Origin: Gemmatimonadota bacterium
GTDB taxonomy: Bacteria > Gemmatimonadota > Gemmatimonadetes > Longimicrobiales > Gaopeijiaceae
Direction of reading: 5' to 3'
Assembly: GCA_007129525.1 (NCBI GenBank)
Contig: SKVI01000199.1
Span: 1 to 5,254 of the forward strand
DNA length: 5,254 nucleotides
Part shown: positions 1 through 5,254 of the stretch, in pieces
How positions within the stretch are numbered: the first letter of the stretch is position 1
Layout of the letters: the number at the start of each line of letters is the position of its first letter
The notes under the pieces: generated by a model
Told to the model about the DNA's origin: nothing
Databases searched by the model: none
What the model saw: only the letters and a program-made list of their open reading frames with translations
Position numbers and translations under genes: made by a program

Positions 1-906
1 AATGAAGGTCATGTTCCGGAGCGCCGCCGCCGGATCGATGTTCTCCATCAGCTTCAGGCTGGCGATCCCCACCAGCGACGCCACGAGCCCCACCATGACG
101 GTGAAGAGCGGGAGGGCCACCGCCTCCACCACGTTGGCGGCCATGACACCCGCCGTGGCCCCGATGGCGATGGTGGCCACGATGGACCCCACGTACGACT
201 CGAAGATGTCGGCGCCCATCCCGGCCACGTCACCCACGTTGTCGCCCACGTTGTCGGCGATGGTGGCGGGGTTGCGGGGGTCGTCCTCCGGGATCCCCGC
301 CTCCACCTTCCCCACCAGGTCAGCCCCCACATCGGCGGCCTTGGTGAAGATCCCTCCGCCCACACGGGCGAAGAGAGCAATGGACGAGGCACCCATGGCG
401 AACCCTGCGACCACTTCCCCGAAGCTCACCAGTTCGAGCGGTGTCGCTCCGACGGCCATCACCACATAGAAGATCCCGAGGCCGAGCAGACCGAGCGAAG
501 CCACGGCGAGCCCCATGACGGAGGCACCCAGGAAGGAGACCCTCAGGGCCTTCGCCTGCCCCTCCGTGTTTGCGGCGTGGGAGGTGCGGACATTGGCCCG
601 CGTGGCCGCCTCCATGCCCATGTAGCCGGCCAATGCCGAGCTGACGGCACCGGCTATATAGGCCAGGGAGCTGGCCACGCCGATGGCCCAGGCCAGCAGA
701 GCGGCCACCACCAGGACGAAGACCGCCAGAACCGTGTACTCCCTTCGGAGAAAGGTCATGGCGCCCGCGTGAATCTGCTCGGACAGATCGATCATCAGAT
801 CGCTGCCTGAGGGCTGCTTCTTGACGTAGAGATAGATGACGAAGGCGATCAGCAGTCCGATCACCCCCAGAATCCAGGCACCTGAGGTCAGGGCTACGAA
901 GTCCAT
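1..906 (-). CDS. hppA: Membrane-bound ion-translocating pyrophosphatase (HppA), N-terminal 302 residues, 3' end outside window
   Basis: The product hydrolyses cytoplasmic pyrophosphate and couples this to pumping H+ or Na+ across the inner membrane. I translated the frame by hand: it opens with ATG at 906-904 and has no stop to the left edge, giving 302 residues of a family that usually has about 650-800. The signature spans residues 183-238: GGGIFTKAADVGADLVGK (183-200), EDDPRNPATIADN (207-219), the doubled DNVGD block (218-226) and GADIFESY (231-238). These supply the Asp residues that bind Mg-PPi (D192, D196, D218, D222, D226). Hydrophobic membrane segments lie near residues 5-27, 58-78, 79-98, 124-152, 239-260 and 263-285. 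The first segment sits right after Met1, which supports this start. A GAGGGGGA purine run lies 10 nt upstream of the ATG, farther than usual for a Shine-Dalgarno site. The K+-dependence determinant lies in the missing C-terminal part. Family assignment is very secure; the pumped ion is not. Confidence 0.97.
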   Translation of the reverse strand, partial: MDFVALTSGAWILGVIGLLIAFVIYLYVKKQPSGSDLMIDLSEQIHAGAMTFLRREYTVLAVFVLVVAALLAWAIGVASSLAYIAGAVSSALAGYMGMEAATRANVRTSHAANTEGQAKALRVSFLGASVMGLAVASLGLLGLGIFYVVMAVGATPLELVSFGEVVAGFAMGASSIALFARVGGGIFTKAADVGADLVGKVEAGIPEDDPRNPATIADNVGDNVGDVAGMGADIFESYVGSIVATIAIGATAGVMAANVVEAVALPLFTVMVGLVASLVGIASLKLMENIDPAAALRNMTFI

Positions 907-942
907 GCGTCCAGCTTCCCCCTCTTGAAGGGTCCGCGTTGT

Positions 943-971
943 GGCCGGCGGCCGGCCCGCCCGGTGGCGGG
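943..971. repeat. Two adjoining GC-rich inverted repeats in the pth-hppA gap
   Basis: Positions 943-957 form a 15-base interrupted palindrome, GGCCGGC-G-GCCGGCC, with 7-base arms around one base. Positions 956-961 (CCCGCC) pair perfectly with 966-971 (GGCGGG) across a 4-base loop. The two structures share bases 956-957, so as RNA they could be alternatives. No T-run follows on the minus strand, so a classical intrinsic terminator is not supported. Their place between the pth stop and the hppA start suggests a transcript-end, processing or leader structure. That role is inference. Confidence 0.5.
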
Positions 972-991
972 TAGCCCCTTTCCGGAAGGTG

Positions 992-1015
992 GGTCGGCGC
1001 CCAGGGGACCCGACC
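992..1015. repeat. Inverted repeat just downstream of pth
   Basis: GGTCGG at 992-997 is the exact reverse complement of CCGACC at 1010-1015, with a 12-base loop. The arms can be lengthened by two pairs if one base is bulged. It begins about 28 nt after the pth stop codon in transcription direction. No T-tract follows, so it may be a factor-dependent terminator stem, an RNA-stabilising hairpin, or chance in GC-rich DNA. The palindrome TTCCGGAA lies next to it at 980-987. Confidence 0.35.
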
Positions 1016-1043
1016 ACACTCCGGTTGTTCCGGCTCCGTCAGT

Positions 1044-1607
1044 TCATCGGTTGATTCGGTTCATGGCCGACTCCATTCCTTCATCCATCCACAACTCCAG
1101 GGCTCCCGGAAGCTCGGCCAACACCCCCAGAACCCGGTCCTCGTCCTCGGCGGCCATGGGCGAGAGCACCCAGGACACCAGATCCGCATCCGGGGGGGGA
1201 CGCCCCACCCCGATCCTGAGCCGCGGGTAGTCCCGATGGCCCAGCAGCGCTTCGATGCTCTTCAGTCCATTGTGGCCCCCGGCGCTTCCTCCGGGACGCA
1301 GTCGCACCCTTCCCGCAGGCCGGGTGGCATCATCCAACACCACCATCAGATCCCTGGACACGGAGAAGCCCTCCCGACCCAGATGGGGCCGGAGGGCCAT
1401 CCCGCTCCGGTTCATGTAGGTGGTGGGCTTCACCAGGAGCACCTCCTGGCTCGCCACCACCCCACCGGTGACCAGGGCCGGGCCCTCCTGCTCGAAGGGC
1501 CCGAACTCCCAGTCGTGGGCCATGCGGTCCAGGGCCCACCATCCCACGTTGTGCCGTGTGTCGTCATACCGGGGACCGGGATTCCCCAGCCCCATGACGA
1601 TCTTCAT
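1044..1607 (-). CDS. pth: Peptidyl-tRNA hydrolase (Pth)
   Basis: This cytoplasmic enzyme cleaves the ester bond of peptidyl-tRNAs that drop off ribosomes, freeing tRNA for reuse; it is usually essential. The 187-residue product matches the usual length (about 185-195). Conserved blocks appear in order: GLGNPG (6-11), TRHNVG (17-22), KPTTYMNRSG (60-69), the VVLDD block (89-93) and GGSAGGHNGLKSI (106-118). By alignment from memory to the E. coli enzyme, the catalytic or substrate-contacting residues N9, H19, N66, D92, H112 and N113 are all kept. The HDELDLP loop of E. coli reads LDDATRP here, but its Asp remains. The ATG at 1607-1605 fits the family N-terminus exactly. The start lies 27 nt after the rplY stop with no strong Shine-Dalgarno site, so translation probably relies on coupling with rplY. 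The stop is TGA. Confidence 0.97.
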   Translation of the reverse strand: MKIVMGLGNPGPRYDDTRHNVGWWALDRMAHDWEFGPFEQEGPALVTGGVVASQEVLLVKPTTYMNRSGMALRPHLGREGFSVSRDLMVVLDDATRPAGRVRLRPGGSAGGHNGLKSIEALLGHRDYPRLRIGVGRPPPDADLVSWVLSPMAAEDEDRVLGVLAELPGALELWMDEGMESAMNRINR

Positions 1608-1634
1608 CGAGACGCAGGCCGGATCCCGAAAACC

Positions 1635-2324
1635 TCAGCCCTCGGGCTCTTCCTCGGAGGCTTCCGCTTCTGCTTCTGCTTCTTCCTCGGGCTCCTCGCC
1701 CACCAGTTCCGGCTCTTCGATCTCCTCTTCCTCCTCGGGCTCCTCCTCGATGGGCGCGAGGCTCGGCGTCTGGATGGAGCACACGGTCCGGGCCAGGTCC
1801 AGCAGCACCTCGACCCCTTCTGGGATCGCCAGGTCACTGACGTGGAGCGACTCGTTGATCTCCAGCTCCGAGACATCGGCCTCGATGAACTCGGGGATCG
1901 CGGTGGGAAGACAGGCCACGGGGAGCATGTAGATGGTCTGCTCCAGCACGCCGCCCTGGTCCTTCACCCCCACGGGGGTTCCCTCGAGGTGGATGGGAAT
2001 GTCCAGCTCGATCTCCACGCCCGCCTGGATCCTCAGGAAATCCACGTGCAGGATCTCGGGCTTGAAGGGATGGGTCTGGATCTCCCGAACCAGCGTGGGG
2101 ACCGGCGCCTTCTCCCCGTCCAGCTCCAGGTTCACGATGGTGTTCTCCACCGAGATGGAGTGGAAGAGGTGCGAGGTGTCGTTGGCGTCCAGGGTGACGG
2201 GAATGGTGTCCGCTTTCCCGCCGTACACGACGGCGGGGAGCTTTCCGGCGGCCCGGAGCTTCCGAGCCACACCCTTCCCCGATTCATCGCGGGGTTCGGC
2301 TTTGAGTGTAACCTGCGTACTCAT
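1635..2324 (-). CDS. rplY: 50S ribosomal protein L25, CTC/TL5-type with acidic C-terminal tail
   Basis: L25 of the CTC (general stress protein) type binds 5S rRNA in the central protuberance of the 50S subunit. The 229-residue product has the two-domain layout of Thermus TL5 and Bacillus Ctc, unlike the single-domain 94-residue E. coli protein. The N-terminal 5S-binding domain covers about 1-95, with RKLRAAGKLPAVVYG at 21-35 and HPFKPEILHVDF at 85-96. The beta-rich CTC domain covers about 96-185. It is followed by a low-complexity tail (191-229) holding 23 Glu in 39 residues and no Lys, Arg or His. The ATG at 2324 has a good Shine-Dalgarno site (AAGGA, 6-nt spacing). The gene sits 86 nt after prs and 27 nt before pth, the conserved prs-ctc-pth order, and is probably co-transcribed with both. 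Confidence 0.96.
   Translation of the reverse strand: MSTQVTLKAEPRDESGKGVARKLRAAGKLPAVVYGGKADTIPVTLDANDTSHLFHSISVENTIVNLELDGEKAPVPTLVREIQTHPFKPEILHVDFLRIQAGVEIELDIPIHLEGTPVGVKDQGGVLEQTIYMLPVACLPTAIPEFIEADVSELEINESLHVSDLAIPEGVEVLLDLARTVCSIQTPSLAPIEEEPEEEEEIEEPELVGEEPEEEAEAEAEASEEEPEG
1684..1745. repeat. 14-base direct repeat inside the L25 acidic-tail coding region
   Basis: TCCTCGGGCTCCTC occurs at 1684-1697 and again at 1732-1745. The copies are 48 bases apart, a multiple of three, so both are read in the same frame and encode Glu/Pro-rich sequence. The surrounding strand (about 1640-1750) is strongly pyrimidine-rich on the plus strand. This looks like codon-level low complexity that can grow or shrink by slippage, not a mobile element. 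Confidence 0.5.
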
Positions 2325-2328
2325 GTGT

Positions 2329-2336
2329 CTTCCTTA
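2329..2336 (-). promoter_or_regulatory. Ribosome binding site of rplY
   Basis: On the minus strand the sequence TAAGGAAG lies directly upstream of the rplY ATG. Its GGA core is followed by six bases before the start codon. This is the clearest Shine-Dalgarno site in the window, and it fixes the rplY start at 2324. Confidence 0.75.
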
Positions 2337-2344
2337 CCGTGCGG

Positions 2345-2358
2345 GGGCCTGCGGGCCC
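2345..2358. other. Short GC hairpin just upstream of the rplY ribosome binding site
   Basis: Read on the minus strand, GGGCC-CGCA-GGCCC gives a perfect 5-base-pair GC stem with a 4-base loop. It ends 8 nt before the Shine-Dalgarno site of rplY, within the 86-nt prs-rplY gap. The same gap carries the octamer CCCGGAGC twice (2377-2384 and 2390-2397). No T-run follows, so it is not an intrinsic terminator. It might influence rplY translation, but chance in GC-rich DNA is equally possible. Confidence 0.3.
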
Positions 2359-2410
2359 GTGGTTCTGGTCCAAAGCCCCGGAGCGTCATCCCGGAGCCCT
2401 CGGCCAGAGT

Positions 2411-3352
2411 TCAGTCGTCTTCGGTGCGAATCTCGAAAAGCTGGCTCACCGAGTCGTTGGAGTAGATGTACTCGATGGCGCGAGCCAGCAGCTCGGCCAC
2501 CGAAAGCACGACCAACTCCGGAAACCGCCTCCCCTCTGGAACGTGGATGGTGTTGGTCACCACCAGCTCCGTCAGGGGGGCTTGGGTGAGCTTTTCCACC
2601 GCGTTCCCCGAAAGGAGCGCATGGGTGGCACAGGCGTAGACCGCCTTCGCCCCCCTCTCGTGGAGCGCCCGAACCGCAGATGCCATGGTTCCGGCGGTGT
2701 CCACCATGTCATCGGTGATCAGGCAGTTGCGACCCTCCACCTCACCCACCACTGTCAGGACCTCCGACTGGTTGTGAGCCGGACGCCGCTTGTCGATGAT
2801 GGCGAAGGTGGCCTCGAGGCGCTTTGCGAACCCCCGGGCCATCTTGGCCGACCCCACGTCCGGCGCCACCACCACCAGGTCCTCCAGCTCCTTTTGCCGG
2901 AAGTACTCGGTGAGGACCGGCGCCGCGTAGAGATGATCCACCGGGATGTCGAAGAATCCCTGGATCTGGTGCTGATGGAAGTCCATCCCCAGCACCCGAT
3001 CGGCGCCCGCCGTCACCACCAGGTTGGCGGCGAGCTTGGCTCCGATGGCCACCCTGGGCTGGTCCTTCCGGTCCTGCCGTCCGTACCCGAAGTAGGGGAT
3101 CACGGCGGTGATCCGGGCGGCGGAGGCGCGCTTGGCGGCATCAATGAGGAGCAGCAGCTCCATGATGTTGTCCGCCGGTGCCACCGTGGGCTGGATGATG
3201 AACACATCCCGTCCCCGGGCATTCCGGTCGATCCGGACGAAAATCTCGCCGTCGGCGAAGTCGTGGATGTGTGCCGCATCGACCTGCTGGCCGAGGAGCT
3301 CTCCGATCTCGTCCGCCAGGGGCCGGTTCGCTCGTCCGGAAAGGATGAGCAT
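2411..3352 (-). CDS. prs: Ribose-phosphate pyrophosphokinase (PRPP synthetase, class I)
   Basis: Prs transfers diphosphate from ATP to ribose-5-phosphate, making PRPP for purine, pyrimidine, histidine, tryptophan and NAD synthesis in the cytoplasm. From the ATG at 3352 the product has 313 residues, against 315 in E. coli. Motifs in this numbering: FADGE (32-36), the ATP-site segment PYFGYGRQDRK (86-96), catalytic-site DFHQHQIQGFF (124-134), the flexible-loop IDKRRP (186-191) with K188 and R190, and the PRPP-binding loop LITDDMVDTAGT (211-222). All are intact, so the enzyme should be active. The frame stays open upstream to a TTG at 3457, with ATGs at 3439 and 3379. I prefer 3352 because GGAAGAGG lies 4 nt upstream and the protein then aligns with E. 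coli from its first residues. The ATG at 3379 (322 residues, like the longer Bacillus N-terminus) remains possible. Starts at 3439 and 3457 overlap a promoter. The gene heads the prs-rplY-pth cluster. Confidence 0.97.
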   Translation of the reverse strand: MLILSGRANRPLADEIGELLGQQVDAAHIHDFADGEIFVRIDRNARGRDVFIIQPTVAPADNIMELLLLIDAAKRASAARITAVIPYFGYGRQDRKDQPRVAIGAKLAANLVVTAGADRVLGMDFHQHQIQGFFDIPVDHLYAAPVLTEYFRQKELEDLVVVAPDVGSAKMARGFAKRLEATFAIIDKRRPAHNQSEVLTVVGEVEGRNCLITDDMVDTAGTMASAVRALHERGAKAVYACATHALLSGNAVEKLTQAPLTELVVTNTIHVPEGRRFPELVVLSVAELLARAIEYIYSNDSVSQLFEIRTEDD

Positions 3353-3356
3353 CGGC

Positions 3357-3364
3357 CCTCTTCC
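3357..3364 (-). promoter_or_regulatory. Probable ribosome binding site deciding the prs start
   Basis: GGAAGAGG on the minus strand lies four bases upstream of the ATG at 3352. If this region were coding, it would use GGA and AGA codons, which are uncommon in such a GC-rich genome. That favours its role as a Shine-Dalgarno element over an N-terminal extension. The spacing is slightly short, so the ATG at 3379 cannot be excluded. Confidence 0.5.
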
Positions 3365-3428
3365 GTGGGTGTCGTCCATTCGGATTCCGGTGGTCCTGGC
3401 CTCGGGTCGCGTAGGGTAACAGCCTAAA

Positions 3429-3457
3429 AACTTAGACATGCCCCCCGGACGCGTCAA
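3429..3457 (-). promoter_or_regulatory. Sigma70-type promoter for prs-rplY-pth
   Basis: On the minus strand, TTGACG (3457-3452) matches five of six bases of the -35 consensus. It is followed by exactly 17 bases and then TAAGTT (3434-3429), which keeps the key first, second and last bases of the -10 box. The region after it (TAAGTTTTTAG) is one of the few AT-rich pockets in this window. Transcription would start near 3424-3421. That leaves an untranslated leader of roughly 70 nt to the ATG at 3352, or about 43 nt to 3379. The site lies in the gap after the upstream gene, as expected for an independent transcript. Confidence 0.65.
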
Positions 3458-3496
3458 CGCCCGACGGACATGGGTCCGGCAGACACGACAATGGGC

Positions 3497-5254
3497 TCAG
3501 AAAACCTCGGCTTCCCGCTCCAGCACCTCGATCTCCCGGGTGCTGGTGAGCGGCGAGCCATCCAGCGAGGTCACCTCGAGGGTCAGTTGGTAGGTTCCGG
3601 GGTCGAGTCCCGAGAGATCCATGACCACCCGCCGAAGGTGAGGAGACTCCCGGGTCCCCTCGCCCTCGGGTACCTCCTCCTCCCAGCGCATGGAGGTGGG
3701 AGAGGGGCGGGAGAGGATCCGGAGGGCCTCGCCGGCCCGACGCAGGAGGCCCCGGTCCTCCCGGGAGGCGCTGAGCTGGACCCGTACCCGGCGATCCGCG
3801 CCTTCCAGCGCCGACAGCTCCCAGACCACTTCCACCGGCCCCTGGGCCACCTCGTTGCCCCTGAGCGCGCGGTGGATGAGGGAATCGAGGGGAACCTCGT
3901 CGCTCATGGCCCGCGCGGCGTCGGCGTCAGCTTCCAGCTCCCCGAGGTCGGGGCGCAGGAGGAGGAGGTCGGAGATGCCGTCCGAGTTGCCGTCGGTGCC
4001 GGGAGGACGCACGCCCCGCCTCTGACGCCATCCCCGCTGGCCGGCCGCATCCAGCGCCTCCAGGGACAGGAGGTGGGGCGCCGACGGAATTCGGGCCAGT
4101 GCCACGCTCCCGGTGTCATCTACACGGGGGGCGGTAAAGCGGACGGGCTCGAAGTCGGCCAGGTTCAGGGCGAAGAGGGCGGCTTCCAGCTCTGCCGGGG
4201 GGAAGGGAGCCACGATGGACTCCACCGGGACGTCCTCTTCCTGGGCCCGGGCAGAATCGGCACGGGAGGGAGGCGCCGGTCGCGCCAACTCCCACGCCGC
4301 CACCACCAGCATCTGGTCACCTCGCGGAAAGCGGGCTACCTGGGCGTCTACGGTCCGGATCCGGGGTGCCGCAGGGGGGGCGTGCCGGGACCGGGTCTGG
4401 CGCCGGTGCGTGGTCCAGTCCTCCGGGGTCGAAGCGGCCGGAGCCTCCACCGCGTCAGCGGCGGGCATCAGGTACCGGGTCTCGGGATCGTAGCGGCCCA
4501 CCACCGGAGGGGGCCCGATGTGGTGCCGCGGTTCCCGGATCCGCTCGTACGCCACCACCGGACCGTAGCGGACCATGAGCTCGGTCATGTCATCGCTCCA
4601 CCGCATGGCGTGCCCGTTGCGGGCGTTCTGCCGCGTGCGGCTCAGCATCCAGCGGGAGAGGTGCTCTGTGCGAAGGGCGTTTCCCTCGAGGAGGAAAAGG
4701 GGGCGGGAAAGGGTCCAGATCCGCGCCCGCATCCGGTCCGCTTCGTCCCCGTCCAGTCTCCGCAGGCTCCGGTGGAGATCGGTGTCCACGAGAAAGCGCG
4801 GGTCCTCCCATTCCCGACGTTCATCTTCAGGGAGGGCGTCCAGCACTCGCTGGAAAGCGGCCTCGGCTTCGGCCGTTCTTCCCAGCCCGTGCAGGGCCAT
4901 GCCCTCGAGCCCGTCACACCACCATCCCTCCGCCCGGCAGAGTCGTGCCGCCGTCAGCGCCTCGTCCCACCGTCCCTCGTCCGCCAGGTAGGCCACCCAC
5001 TGGCCCATGACCCACTCGTCCCCCGGATAGGCCCGGGCCACCCGTTCGAGTACGGTCAGGAGCTCCCGGCGGGCCTCGGCCACCCGCTCGGACTCGGGCG
5101 GAGGGGTCCACGACGGACGATCTTCCTCGTCGGCATCGTCGTCGGTCCCGAACCGGAGGCAGAAGCGGCCCACCCTCTCGTCGCAAGGTCCGGTCCCGCT
5201 CCACCAGGACCTGGGCGCGTACCGGGCCCTCGCCCGCTCGAAGCGGGCCTGGGC
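3497..5254 (-). CDS. Uncharacterised TPR / GWxTD-like protein, 5' end outside window
   Basis: No characterised homologue is recognised, so no function is assigned. The frame ends at TGA (3499-3497) and is open to the right edge, giving 585 residues. The GTG at 5173 lies inside a conserved-looking stretch (PCDERVGRFC, residues 23-32) and is not a convincing start. Numbering is from the edge. Residues about 60-145 form TPR-like helical pairs, with GRWDEALTAARL and GRTAEAEAAFQRVLDALP. Residues about 155-235 (LFLLEGNALRTEHLSRW, then MRWSDDMTELMVRYGP at 217-232) resemble the core of GWxTD-domain proteins, with the motif degenerate. Two beta-rich regions follow, about 300-405 and 470-580. The last has PGTYQLTLEVTSLDG and TREIEVL, typical of a beta-sandwich strand pair. 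Cysteines 24 and 32 could form a disulfide if the protein is exported. Any signal peptide would be outside the window. It is separated from prs by a promoter, so a functional link to prs is not implied. Confidence 0.85.
   Translation of the reverse strand, partial: AQARFERARARYAPRSWWSGTGPCDERVGRFCLRFGTDDDADEEDRPSWTPPPESERVAEARRELLTVLERVARAYPGDEWVMGQWVAYLADEGRWDEALTAARLCRAEGWWCDGLEGMALHGLGRTAEAEAAFQRVLDALPEDERREWEDPRFLVDTDLHRSLRRLDGDEADRMRARIWTLSRPLFLLEGNALRTEHLSRWMLSRTRQNARNGHAMRWSDDMTELMVRYGPVVAYERIREPRHHIGPPPVVGRYDPETRYLMPAADAVEAPAASTPEDWTTHRRQTRSRHAPPAAPRIRTVDAQVARFPRGDQMLVVAAWELARPAPPSRADSARAQEEDVPVESIVAPFPPAELEAALFALNLADFEPVRFTAPRVDDTGSVALARIPSAPHLLSLEALDAAGQRGWRQRRGVRPPGTDGNSDGISDLLLLRPDLGELEADADAARAMSDEVPLDSLIHRALRGNEVAQGPVEVVWELSALEGADRRVRVQLSASREDRGLLRRAGEALRILSRPSPTSMRWEEEVPEGEGTRESPHLRRVVMDLSGLDPGTYQLTLEVTSLDGSPLTSTREIEVLEREAEVF

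Noticed and set aside
233..256. Perfect tandem 12-base repeat CCCACGTTGTCG.
   Set aside because: It encodes the doubled DNVGD motif that is conserved at the active site of all membrane pyrophosphatases, so it is explained by protein function.
2..469. A 155-codon plus-strand open frame at the left edge, rich in Ser, Thr, Ala and Pro.
   Set aside because: It is antisense to hppA, whose minus-strand translation gives the unmistakable pyrophosphatase signature over the same bases.
1236..2465. A 409-codon open frame on the plus strand, overlapping pth and rplY.
   Set aside because: It is antisense to two secure genes, has a Gly/His/Leu-rich composition with no recognisable motif, and arises from the GC-biased codon positions of the true genes.
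2339..3427. A 362-codon open frame on the plus strand, opposite prs.
   Set aside because: It mirrors prs almost end to end and its translation is rich in His, Arg and Gly without any family pattern. It is a shadow frame.
3465..3478. Hairpin CGGAC-ATGG-GTCCG shortly after the right-hand gene, considered as its terminator.
   Set aside because: The stem has only five base pairs and no T-run follows on the minus strand; the downstream bases are GC-rich and lead into the prs promoter.
3959..4000. Asp/Asn/Gly-rich segment GTDGNSDGISD in the right-hand protein, considered as a calcium-binding loop.
   Set aside because: There is only one copy, the spacing does not fit an EF-hand or a type 3 thrombospondin repeat well, and it continues into a plain beta-strand (LLLL).

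Overview
The window is GC-rich. It reads as an ordinary bacterial chromosome segment with every credible gene on the minus strand. Transcription runs from high to low coordinates, so the first gene is at the right edge. The order in transcription direction is: an uncharacterised TPR/GWxTD-like protein (5'-truncated by the right edge), prs (PRPP synthetase), rplY/ctc (ribosomal protein L25, CTC form), pth (peptidyl-tRNA hydrolase), and hppA (membrane pyrophosphatase, 3'-truncated by the left edge). The high GC content, long CTC-type L25, membrane pyrophosphatase and GWxTD-like protein together suggest Gemmatimonadota or a related phylum. This is inference from family recall, with no marker gene sequenced in full to prove it.

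Right part (3497-5254): one long reading frame that stays open through the right edge. It encodes helical TPR-like repeats, a GWxTD-like core and two beta-rich C-terminal regions. The apparent GTG start at 5173 is almost certainly internal. A 144-nt gap (3353-3496) then carries a good sigma70-type promoter, TTGACG-N17-TAAGTT, placed to start a new transcript at prs.

Middle part (1044-3352): prs, rplY and pth follow each other with gaps of 86 and 27 nt, the widespread prs-ctc-pth(spoVC) arrangement. They serve nucleotide precursor supply, 5S rRNA binding and recycling of stalled peptidyl-tRNA. All catalytic residues that can be checked in Prs and Pth are present. L25 ends in a strongly acidic tail.

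Left part (1-1043): a 137-nt gap packed with GC-rich inverted repeats precedes hppA. The first 302 residues of hppA contain the pyrophosphate-binding signature. PRPP-consuming reactions and other biosyntheses release pyrophosphate, which HppA hydrolyses to drive ion pumping, so a loose metabolic link with prs is possible but unproven.

I found no tRNA, rRNA, CRISPR array, insertion sequence or plus-strand gene. The long plus-strand open frames are antisense shadows of the GC-rich genes. No clearly new system is visible. The least explained gene is the one at the right edge.
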